A stretch of 64,000 nucleotides of DNA. Source: CAVYGN01 sp963796325. GTDB taxonomy: Bacteria > Spirochaetota > Brevinematia > Brevinematales > JAOACQ01. A program made the translations under genes and the position numbers. The stretch covers positions 558,001 to 622,000 of the forward strand of contig CAWCLF010000001.1 in assembly GCA_963796325.1 (NCBI GenBank), written 5' to 3'. The notes below the pieces were generated by a model. It ran no database searches and was not told the DNA's origin. It saw nothing but the letters and a program-made list of their open reading frames with translations. Below are positions 57,962 through 64,000 of this stretch, in pieces. Positions within the stretch are counted from its first letter, which is position 1, and each line of letters starts with the position of its first letter.

Positions 57962-58960
57962 ATGGATATACGGATAGATATCTGCGCCTTGATTAATGAG
58001 GCTGTAACAGCAGGTGCAAGCAGGGATAAGGCTTGTGAAGAATCAGGTTATGACATCAGGACCATACAGCGCTGGGATAAAAATCTTGAGGGAGACAGAA
58101 GAAAATTGAGAAATGTAATGCCTTCTAATGCCCTGTCGGCCGAAGAAAGGGAGGAGATCATCTCCTGCTGCTGCAGCGAGAGATTTAGAGATATGACACC
58201 GAATGAAATAGTGCCGTTATTGGCCGAGGAAGGGGTCTATAAAGGATCAGAATCTACTTTTTATCGTGTATTGAAAGATAATGATATGCTTCACCATAGA
58301 TATGAAACAAAGCCCAAAATGGCAAGGAAAACGCCAAGAGAACTGGAAGCGACAGGGCCTAATCAGGTATGGAGCTGGGATATTACTTATATATCCAGTC
58401 TTATCAAGGGCCAGTATTTCTATCTCTATCTGTTTGAGGATGTCTGGAGCCGTAAGATAGTCGGCTGGAAAATGCAGGAGGAGGAAAGGTCTGAACATGC
58501 CGCAAGGATGATGGCAGAAATCGGAGAAACCATTGATTTGAAAGGCTTGTATTTACATTCAGACAACGGTTCCCCAATGAAAGGAGCGACGATGTTATCG
58601 ACCTTGCAGAGGCTTCAGGTTATGCCGTCGTTTTCGAGGCCGAGCGTATCTAATGATAACCCTTACTCAGAATCATTGTTTAAGACATTAAAGTATAATG
58701 TAAAATATCCTGGCCGTTTTGAGACAATGGAAGCCGCGGAAATATGGATGCAAAATTTCGTAGACTGGTATAATAACAAGCATCTTCATTCAGGGATAGG
58801 ATATGTGACGCCTGCACAGCGACATGACGGTAAAGATAAGGCAATATTCCTGAAGAGAGCGGAAACTTATGAATCGGCAAAAAGCAGGCATCCTGAAAGA
58901 TGGTCGGGAGATTGTAAAAAAATGGGAATGGATAGGATCTGTATTTTTAAACCCGGGTAA
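57962..58960 (+). CDS. IS3-family transposase OrfB (DDE integrase)
   Basis: 332 residues with an N-terminal HTH_21-like part and an rve catalytic core. The acidic triad is visible: Asp in WSWDITYISS, Asp in YLHSDNGSPMKG, Glu in NPYSESLFKTLKYN, followed by FVDWYNNKHLHSGIGYVTPAQRH. The frame is open upstream from the A9 run in orfA, so an OrfAB fusion can form by -1 slippage. It looks intact. Confidence 0.93.
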   Translation: MDIRIDICALINEAVTAGASRDKACEESGYDIRTIQRWDKNLEGDRRKLRNVMPSNALSAEEREEIISCCCSERFRDMTPNEIVPLLAEEGVYKGSESTFYRVLKDNDMLHHRYETKPKMARKTPRELEATGPNQVWSWDITYISSLIKGQYFYLYLFEDVWSRKIVGWKMQEEERSEHAARMMAEIGETIDLKGLYLHSDNGSPMKGATMLSTLQRLQVMPSFSRPSVSNDNPYSESLFKTLKYNVKYPGRFETMEAAEIWMQNFVDWYNNKHLHSGIGYVTPAQRHDGKDKAIFLKRAETYESAKSRHPERWSGDCKKMGMDRICIFKPG

Positions 58961-59060
58961 GACTAACAAGGAATCGTTGATTGCTGCGTAAAATAAAAGC
59001 GACAACTCCCTTGACAAAAACCGATTCAAATAAAACTATTCTTCCAACTTCTACCTAACT

Positions 59061-61949
59061 TTATCTTGTTGAAATTTTTGTAACGCTGTTGGTGGTAAAA
59101 TTTGCCGTCCACATACTGGTTCCGTCAAAAGCAATGTCAGTAGGCTGGCCCCCTAGTCCGGTATAGGTTGTCATAACACCGGCTGGTGTTATCCTTGTAA
59201 CATCATTAAGATTTGCAGTCCATATATTGATTCCATCAAAGGCGATGGCCCTGGGTTCAAACCCTGTTCCTGTATAAGTAGTCACAACCCCCGCTGGTGT
59301 GATTTTGGTAATAAAGTTGTTTCCTCCTGCCGTCCACATATTTATACCGTCGAAGGCGATAGCATCAGCTATGTACCCTATTCCATAGGTTGTCACAACC
59401 CCCGTCGGAGTAATCTTTATGACGTTGCTTCGACTACTCGTAACCCACATATTGGTACCGTCGAAGGCGATATCACCAGCCATGCACCCTATTCCATAGG
59501 TTGTCATTACCCCCGCCGGTGTAATCTTTGTGACATTGCTGCTTCGACCATTTGCAGTCCACATATTGGTTCCGTCAAAGGCTATACGACCAGCATGGTA
59601 CCCTATTCCATAGGTTGTCATTACCCCCGCCGGTGTAATCTTTGTGATATTATTACCAGCCGCAATCCACATGTTGTTTCCGTCAAAGGCGATATCGCTA
59701 GGAGAACCACTTATTCCTGTATAAGTTGTCATCACCCCTGAAGGTTTAATCTTTGTAATGCTGCCATCTTGAATATTCGCAGTCCACATATTGGCCCCGT
59801 CAAAAGCTATAGCATCAGGTTGGCTGCCAGTTCCGGTATAGGTTGTCATTTTTCCTATTGTAGAGATCCATACTGCATAGAGAATAACATTACTTGTTCC
59901 TATGCTAAAAGTGGAACCGCCGGTATAGTTAACTCCTGATCCGTTTGCTGCTGTGTTCCAACCGGAAAAGTTATAATCCGGTTTAGATAGGTTCCCTTTG
60001 TTGCCCATCACAACTACTGTAGTTCCCTGCACATACATATTCCCATCGACTGGGATACTCCCGCCGGTTGCACCATTAGCATTATATGTTACTGTAAAGG
60101 TTGCTACCGCCCAATCCGCATAGAGGGTAATATTGGCGGAACCGATCGTGAAAGTCGCTCCTGCGGGATATGTCGTCCCCGTCCCGTCGGGCTTGGTATT
60201 CCAGCCAGTAAAGACATATCCGGATCTTGCAAGGTTCCCGGTGTTCCCTGGAACTGTGACGGTCGCACCCGTCAGATAATTGTTGTTATCCGGCGGCGCG
60301 TTTCCGCTACCTGCCCCGTTGGCGTCGTATGTAACATTATATGTGATATTCTGCGTCCACACCGCGTACAGGGTGGCGTTAGACGTCCCGATGGTGAAAG
60401 TAGCCCCCGCCGCGTAGCCCGTTCCCGTCCCGTCGGCCTTCATGTTCCAGCCCGCGAAAGTATATCCGCTCAAAACGAGGCCGCCGGTGTTTCCGAGCAC
60501 TGTAACGGACGCTCCCTGGATGTAGCTTTTACCGTCGGCCGGTGCGCTCCCGTTTGCCGCGCCGTTGGCGCTGTAGGTTACCGAGTAAACGGGAATGATA
60601 TATGTATTTGTAACCGTATCCGAATCGGAGTATCCTGTCCCTACCGCCTTTGCAAGGACGGTGACGGTGGAAGCTATATATACGTTATTGCTCTGGTTCC
60701 AGTTCCATGTATTGCCGCCGTCCAGCGACCATAAAATGGAAGATCCGATTGTAGAGCATGAAAGCGACAGGGTGAACGGGGCGCTGTATGTGCCGCCAGG
60801 AACGCTGAAAACGGGGTTCGCCGTTTTGCCCGTCGTAGAATACGAGTAATTGACGGTATGCGAAGCGGTCCAGTTGGTGATGAACGCCCTGGCATTGACA
60901 GCGCCGGCGGGAAGGGCGAAGGAGCCCGAGTAAAGAGTCGAAAGCGCCGTCGGGACCGATCCGTCGAGGGTGTAATAAATGTCCGCTCCCGCCGTGGCGC
61001 TTGCGATGGTAATATATTTTCCCGAGGGGCCGTCCATCAGGGTAAATACAGGATCGCCGACAATGCCCGTGACCATGTAGGTTTGAGTAATGACTGCCGA
61101 ATTCGCCAGCCCGCTTTTAACAGCCAGGGCCTTTATGACCGTCGTTCCGGAAGCCGGGAGCGGTATGGCTGACGAATATACGGGGGAAGCCGTCGTCGGG
61201 TCCGGGCCGTTTACCGTGTAATGGATCGTCGCGCCTGCCGTCTGGCTTTTTATCTGGACGCTCATGTTCGAAATATACGTTCCCTGCACCGGGCTGAAAG
61301 CCGGGTCGCCCGTAGTCCCCGTCGGGACGGCAGGCTGGAAATAATATATAGCCTGCACAACGCGGGAATCGTTCATGCCGCTGGCCGTCGCTATGGTCTT
61401 GACGGTAACGGTGCCGTTCGAAAGCGTCAGGGATGTAAGAACGGGCGACGATGATGTGGGATCGCTGCCGTTCGTAGTGTAATGTATCACGGCGCCGGAA
61501 GTAGTGCTTTTTATCTGGATTTTCTTGGGCACCGTGTATGTCCCCTGGACCGGGTTGAAGATCGGGTCAACCGCGTAAGGCAGCGGGGGTGTAACATTTG
61601 CTTTTACAAAATTGTAGCTGCCCTTTATCGCAGTGCTTTTTTTTAAAGCCGATATCGAACTTGAAGGTATATCCGGCGTTTCGGGATATCCCCAGAAAAA
61701 AGTTTCTCCTGCCCAGTTGGCCGAATCGTCGTCCCAGAAAGTGTTGGCGGATGAGCTGTATCCCGAAGGATACGAAACCGATGAAGACGAAGATGAGGAA
61801 GAAGACGATGAATTGCTTCCGGAAGATTTCGGCCCGGAGCCGGAACCGGAAGAAGAGCCCGGCGCAACCGAACAATTGGAAATGACCGTCAGTATAACGC
61901 CGAAAGTTAAAATTAAAGCCGCCGGCAGGAAGAACATTTTTAATTTCAT
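59061..61949 (-). CDS. 962-residue surface lipoprotein with adhesin-type repeats
   Basis: Signal peptide with Cys26 (VISNC), Ser/Gly spacer (31-70, including a run of eleven Ser), then four chitobiase C-terminal-like modules (DPIFNPVQGTYTVPKKIQIKS...IHYTTNGSDPT, about 125-450). Three InlB-type B repeats follow (VTYSANGAANGS...GYTFAGWNMKADGTGTGYAAGATFTIG..LYAVW), and then about seven 38-residue repeats (GVMTTYGIGxxAxxIAFDGTNMWxANGxxNxVTKITPA) that should form an NHL-like propeller. GAGGG precedes the ATG. Probably an adhesin or glycan-binding surface protein. Confidence 0.87.
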   Translation of the reverse strand: MKLKMFFLPAALILTFGVILTVISNCSVAPGSSSGSGSGPKSSGSNSSSSSSSSSSSVSYPSGYSSSANTFWDDDSANWAGETFFWGYPETPDIPSSSISALKKSTAIKGSYNFVKANVTPPLPYAVDPIFNPVQGTYTVPKKIQIKSTTSGAVIHYTTNGSDPTSSSPVLTSLTLSNGTVTVKTIATASGMNDSRVVQAIYYFQPAVPTGTTGDPAFSPVQGTYISNMSVQIKSQTAGATIHYTVNGPDPTTASPVYSSAIPLPASGTTVIKALAVKSGLANSAVITQTYMVTGIVGDPVFTLMDGPSGKYITIASATAGADIYYTLDGSVPTALSTLYSGSFALPAGAVNARAFITNWTASHTVNYSYSTTGKTANPVFSVPGGTYSAPFTLSLSCSTIGSSILWSLDGGNTWNWNQSNNVYIASTVTVLAKAVGTGYSDSDTVTNTYIIPVYSVTYSANGAANGSAPADGKSYIQGASVTVLGNTGGLVLSGYTFAGWNMKADGTGTGYAAGATFTIGTSNATLYAVWTQNITYNVTYDANGAGSGNAPPDNNNYLTGATVTVPGNTGNLARSGYVFTGWNTKPDGTGTTYPAGATFTIGSANITLYADWAVATFTVTYNANGATGGSIPVDGNMYVQGTTVVVMGNKGNLSKPDYNFSGWNTAANGSGVNYTGGSTFSIGTSNVILYAVWISTIGKMTTYTGTGSQPDAIAFDGANMWTANIQDGSITKIKPSGVMTTYTGISGSPSDIAFDGNNMWIAAGNNITKITPAGVMTTYGIGYHAGRIAFDGTNMWTANGRSSNVTKITPAGVMTTYGIGCMAGDIAFDGTNMWVTSSRSNVIKITPTGVVTTYGIGYIADAIAFDGINMWTAGGNNFITKITPAGVVTTYTGTGFEPRAIAFDGINIWTANLNDVTRITPAGVMTTYTGLGGQPTDIAFDGTSMWTANFTTNSVTKISTR

Positions 61950-61985
61950 ACTCGACCCTCGCTATAATTATTTATTTAATAACAT

Positions 61986-62014
61986 ATTATTATTGGGTAA
62001 TTTTTTCATGTCAA
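61986..62014 (-). promoter_or_regulatory. Promoter of the 962-residue lipoprotein gene
   Basis: Minus strand TTGACA (62009-62014, perfect), 17 bases, AATAAT (61986-61991). The -10 is weak; an ATAATA one base further would give an 18-base spacer. Confidence 0.5.
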
Positions 62015-62029
62015 GAAATTAAATCGTAT

Positions 62030-62442
62030 TTAATCGATTTATGTATTATCATAGGCGTCCGATTGCGGTTTGCGGTTACCCTTCGTTCGGGGAAAGTCCG
62101 CAGAATACTGAAATAACCGCAGATTTCGCGGATAAGTCCCTGAGCAGAGCAGAGGGAGAGCGCAGATGGGCATCGGTCATTAATTCCGGGGAACGGGGAA
62201 AACGAGCCGCTAAGAAACGCTAAGCCACGCTAAGGAAAAGATTTGCGAATACCAATAAAAAAAGATAGTTATTTATATCCATCTAATTCCCGATCTAAAA
62301 ATTAGTTCAAATTAAATGGCTTGAGTAAAAAACTAAAAAAGATTATTTTATATAACTGCATTAGCGTTCCTTCGCGCGGCTTGGCGGTTCCCAACGCTCC
62401 CCGGTGATGTTAAACGGTTCCGGCGGAGGCGGTACCAGGCCG
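62030..62442. repeat. Gene-free region with dispersed repeat (copy 2) and CGCTAAG repeats
   Basis: Copy 2 of the repeat found after yidD lies at 62113-62200 (CCGCAGATTTCGCGGAT, CGCAGATGGGCATCGGTCAT, GGGGAACGGGGAA), with a 25-base insertion between its parts. It is followed by three CGCTAAG units (62208-62235), and near 62360-62395 by a GCGCGGCTTGGCGGTT element in opposite sense. No open frame here is supported. Confidence 0.6.
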
Positions 62443-62742
62443 CTAATGAGCCTTTGCTTTAATATTCTTTTCATTAGAAAACTCATGCTTTATTCGTTCC
62501 GAAAGAAATATTTTTAAAAGTGATTGGTAGGGAACATCATTCTTATTAGCCAGTATTTTCAGATCATTTATCATTGCTTCGGAAAGGCGGATAGAAATTG
62601 TCTTCAGCGAGGGTTTTAGGTTTGGGAACAACCCTGGCTTACTCTTTGAAAAATCAACAAAGCCTGTAACATCATGTTCTGCCCAGAACTTTCTTTCATC
62701 ATCTTCATTTGTAAAAACCGGGATTTTATTTTTCTTTTGCAT
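62443..62742 (-). CDS. brnA: BrnA-family antitoxin
   Basis: 99 residues: N-terminal IPVFTNEDDERKFWAEHDVTGFVDFSKSK and a C-terminal ribbon-helix-helix, KTISIRLSEAMINDLKILANKNDVPYQSLLKIFLSERIKHE, the BrnA/CopG pattern. It neutralises BrnT and binds the shared operator. It starts 17 bases inside the brnT frame, so the two are translated together. The short linker after DFSKSK fits toxin binding by the N-terminal part. Confidence 0.9.
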   Translation of the reverse strand: MQKKNKIPVFTNEDDERKFWAEHDVTGFVDFSKSKPGLFPNLKPSLKTISIRLSEAMINDLKILANKNDVPYQSLLKIFLSERIKHEFSNEKNIKAKAH

Positions 62743-63019
62743 TATAAACCTCTCTTTCCTTTCTGGACATATCTCTTGCAGATATTACTCTTATTTTATT
62801 GTTTCTTATGGTATATACGGCAATAAGTTTTCTGCCGGTATCTGTTATTCCAAAAGCAATATAACGAGGTTCATTAGCCGGATATTGTGTAATATTAATT
62901 ATCAATGGAGCATTAAAAAAAATCTCTTCAGCTTCGGAGTTAGAAACATTATGCAGAATCCAATTCTTATCAATATTTCTCTTATCCCATTCAAAACCGG
63001 TTATATCTTCAGGGATCAT
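62726..63019 (-). CDS. brnT: BrnT-family toxin
   Basis: 97 residues of the BrnT ribonuclease-like fold: FEWDKRNIDKNWILHNVSNSEAEEIFFNAPLI, PANEPRYIAFGITDTGRKLIAVYTIRNNKIRVISARDMSRKEREVY. The usual FEWDxxKxxxNxxKHGVSF is altered (RNIDKNWILHNVS) but the His and the closing RxISARxMxxxEr are kept. It should cut RNA and stop growth when free. Toxin precedes antitoxin, the normal order for this family. Confidence 0.92.
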   Translation of the reverse strand: MIPEDITGFEWDKRNIDKNWILHNVSNSEAEEIFFNAPLIINITQYPANEPRYIAFGITDTGRKLIAVYTIRNNKIRVISARDMSRKEREVYNAKEK

Positions 63020-63031
63020 CTGGCCGCCTTA

Positions 63032-63071
63032 TGTATACTACTATGATATACAAAAATAATATTTATGTCAA
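63032..63071 (-). promoter_or_regulatory. brnTA promoter and operator
   Basis: Minus strand TTGACA (63066-63071, perfect), 17 bases, TATCAT (63043-63048). An inverted repeat TGTATA-N9-TATACA (63032-63052) covers the -10 box. That is the layout expected for repression by BrnA with BrnT. Confidence 0.75.
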
Positions 63072-63186
63072 TATTGAAAGAATATTTTGTTGGAATTGCG
63101 AGTTTTACCAGGCAGATTACTTTGAACAGTGCATTTTAAAAATAGTGAAAATCCATAATAACAACAATAGGAAACGCTCTTGCAGG

Positions 63187-63798
63187 TTATATCCCGTAAG
63201 CGAAAGAGATATAAAACCTTACGCCCATTGTAAAGTTGGGGTAAGTATCGACCAGCCCGTAAATGAACCTGACGCCCACCTTCGTGTAAAGGTCTGAAGA
63301 GATCTGGGCGGTCAGTTCGGGGCCCGCAAAAAACGAGAAGAAGTTTACTTCCTGGTCTGTTATTGGAACATAAATGTGCTGCGAATTTTCTATAATATAT
63401 CCCGATGAAAAGCTGTTGTAGGTGATCCCGGCGGCCAGCGAGAGGCTTTTAATATAGACTTTAAGCGCGCTGCTCATCTCGATATAGTTTCTCTGGCCTA
63501 TTCCGCCGATGCTGAAAGGATTTGCGATTGCATTGGGCGTGTAATTCGTTATGGGTATTGACGAACTGGTAAGTTCTATCTCGACCCCGAAAAGCGGGCT
63601 TATTACGTCCTCGAAAAAAACACCGGTGGACCAGTCTGAGAGCGAATTGCCGATGAAATATTCTCCCCCTGCCTTGAAGCCCAGGAGCTGAGTGTACGGG
63701 TTGGCCAGGTTTTGAGGGGCTGTATCCTGGGAATGCATGATACCGGCGGCTGAAAAAAAGATAATGGCGCTTGCCAGGCCTGTCAGAAACCTTTTCAT
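63187..63798 (-). CDS. Outer-membrane beta-barrel protein
   Basis: 203 residues. Signal peptide MKRFLTGLASAIIFFSAAG, then alternating strands (TQLLGFKAGGEYFIGNSLSDWSTGVFFEDV, SLSLAAGITYNSFSSGYIIE, TKVGVRFIYGLVDTYPNFTMGVRFYISFAYGI) of an eight-stranded barrel of the OmpA/OmpW size. GGGAGG precedes ATG 63798. Function unknown. A purely hydrophilic frame on the other strand (63031-63297) is a shadow. Confidence 0.78.
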   Translation of the reverse strand: MKRFLTGLASAIIFFSAAGIMHSQDTAPQNLANPYTQLLGFKAGGEYFIGNSLSDWSTGVFFEDVISPLFGVEIELTSSSIPITNYTPNAIANPFSIGGIGQRNYIEMSSALKVYIKSLSLAAGITYNSFSSGYIIENSQHIYVPITDQEVNFFSFFAGPELTAQISSDLYTKVGVRFIYGLVDTYPNFTMGVRFYISFAYGI

Positions 63799-63839
63799 AA
63801 TGCCTCCCGGGTGTCGCATATATTCTCGGATTTCGATTT

Positions 63840-64000
63840 CTATAACTTAATAACTATCAAAGTCATATCGTCGATATACATGCCCGGGTCGGCGAACTTT
63901 TCAACGGTATCGATGATCAGGTTGATAATGTCGCGGCTCGGCTTCCCCTCGTTATCGATAATAAGGGACAGGAGCCTGTCCAGTCCGAACTCTTCCTCTT
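63840..64000 (-). CDS. C-terminal end of a PP2C/SpoIIE-type phosphatase (partial)
   Basis: The frame enters from the right edge and ends with TAG at 63842-63840. The visible end reads FGLDRLLSLIIDNEGKPSRDIINLI, then MYIDDMTLIVIK. The closing DDMTLIVIK is the last metal-binding strand of SpoIIE/RsbU-like serine phosphatases, which act in partner-switching control of sigma factors or in signalling. The rest lies outside the window. Confidence 0.8.
   Translation of the reverse strand, partial: EEEFGLDRLLSLIIDNEGKPSRDIINLIIDTVEKFADPGMYIDDMTLIVIKL

Larger units (their letters stand above)
57434..59016 (+). mobile_element. Complete IS3-family insertion sequence
   Basis: 1583 bp. Ends: left TGTGTTAGGAGTTGTCGC, right (complement) TGTCAAGGGAGTTGTCGC, 14 of 18 bases equal, with the TG...CA termini of IS3. 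It encodes orfA and orfB in the -1 frame relation. I see no target duplication (CCG left, AAA right), so it is old or one flank has changed. Confidence 0.88.

Noticed and set aside
57434..59016. Three-base target duplication at the IS3 element ends
   Set aside because: The bases next to the ends (CCG and AAA) do not match, even when the ends are shifted by two bases.
59061..61949. Repeat-rich DNA considered as a CRISPR or satellite array
   Set aside because: The repeats are in frame, encode degenerate protein modules of about 38-75 residues, and lack identical short repeats with unique spacers.
62090..62125. GGGGAAAGTCCGCAG resembling the GAGGAAAGTCCGG start of RNase P RNA
   Set aside because: The following bases do not continue the P4/J3-4 consensus, no paired ACAGAAA element is found downstream, and the stretch belongs to a dispersed repeat.
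63031..63297. 88-residue plus-strand frame with several Cys (FCWNCEFYQADYFEQC)
   Set aside because: Its second half is antisense to the outer-membrane protein gene, it starts inside the brnTA operator, and no ribosome site precedes it.

Overview
The window comes from a diderm (Gram-negative) bacterium of intermediate GC content. It encodes lipoproteins with lipobox signal peptides, outer-membrane barrel proteins, a TonB/ExbD pair and c-di-GMP proteins (PilZ, HD-GYP). Several surface lipoproteins carry long Ser or Ser/Gly tracts after the lipid-attached Cys, and an Rnf-type locus is present. I read this as most like an uncultured Spirochaetota-type organism, but the lineage call is weak because there is no rRNA. 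Promoters are unusually close to the sigma-70 consensus: more than a dozen -35/-10 pairs, nearly all with 17-nt spacers.

Layout. 0-7.3 kb: end of a TPR-like gene, parvulin lipoprotein, tRNA-dihydrouridine synthase and UvrD-like helicase on the minus strand; then an SDR, an ECF sigma/anti-sigma pair and a small secreted protein on the plus strand. 7.3-12.7 kb (minus): tsaE-mtnP-pgi-pyk, and a rubredoxin-like/nitroreductase pair. 12.8-18.1 kb: M18 aminopeptidase, DUF503, a second ECF sigma with a membrane partner, and a TPR protein with a decayed Mrr-like domain. 18.2-24.5 kb: DrrAB-type ABC exporter, GT39-type glycosyltransferase, LytTR regulator with a membrane partner, DUF47-Pit phosphate transport. 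24.7-29.3 kb: two paralogous secreted proteins (one frameshifted), then lipoprotein-ExbD-TonB-GDPD. 29.4-35.5 kb (minus): tmRNA, and a six-gene overlapping operon (unknown, ATP-grasp, GNAT, uvrC, PilZ, nadC). 35.5-42.1 kb: CsgG/PEGA/barrel protein, a LacI-sensor/MCP fusion, HAD phosphatase, and a PadR regulator whose palindromic operator also precedes a methyltransferase. 42.2-45.7 kb: lepA, maf, trxB. 45.6-51.7 kb (minus): a second CsgG/barrel protein, a beta-propeller-like lipoprotein and rnfC-rnfD-rnfE-rnfA. 52-55.3 kb: HD-GYP, PLD-like protein, tRNA-Thr, tRNA-Phe, rpmH, rnpA, yidD. 55.3-59 kb: a mobile zone with a group II intron (decayed maturase) placed after a terminator, and a complete IS3-family element. 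59-64 kb: 962-residue surface lipoprotein, BrnT/BrnA toxin-antitoxin, outer-membrane protein, end of a PP2C/SpoIIE-type phosphatase.

The most unusual locus is the Rnf-like set at 45.6-49.2 kb. It lacks rnfG and rnfB. All four Cys that hold the intramembrane [2Fe-2S] cluster in RnfA/RnfE are replaced (Tyr28, Ser117; Ser16, Phe99), and the flavin-carrying Thr of RnfD is Asn176, while RnfC keeps both [4Fe-4S] motifs. It sits head-to-tail with two envelope-protein genes. The ExbD homologue likewise has Asn in place of the essential membrane Asp and no ExbB beside it. Together these suggest ion- or electron-driven envelope machines that have been repurposed. That is an inference to be tested.
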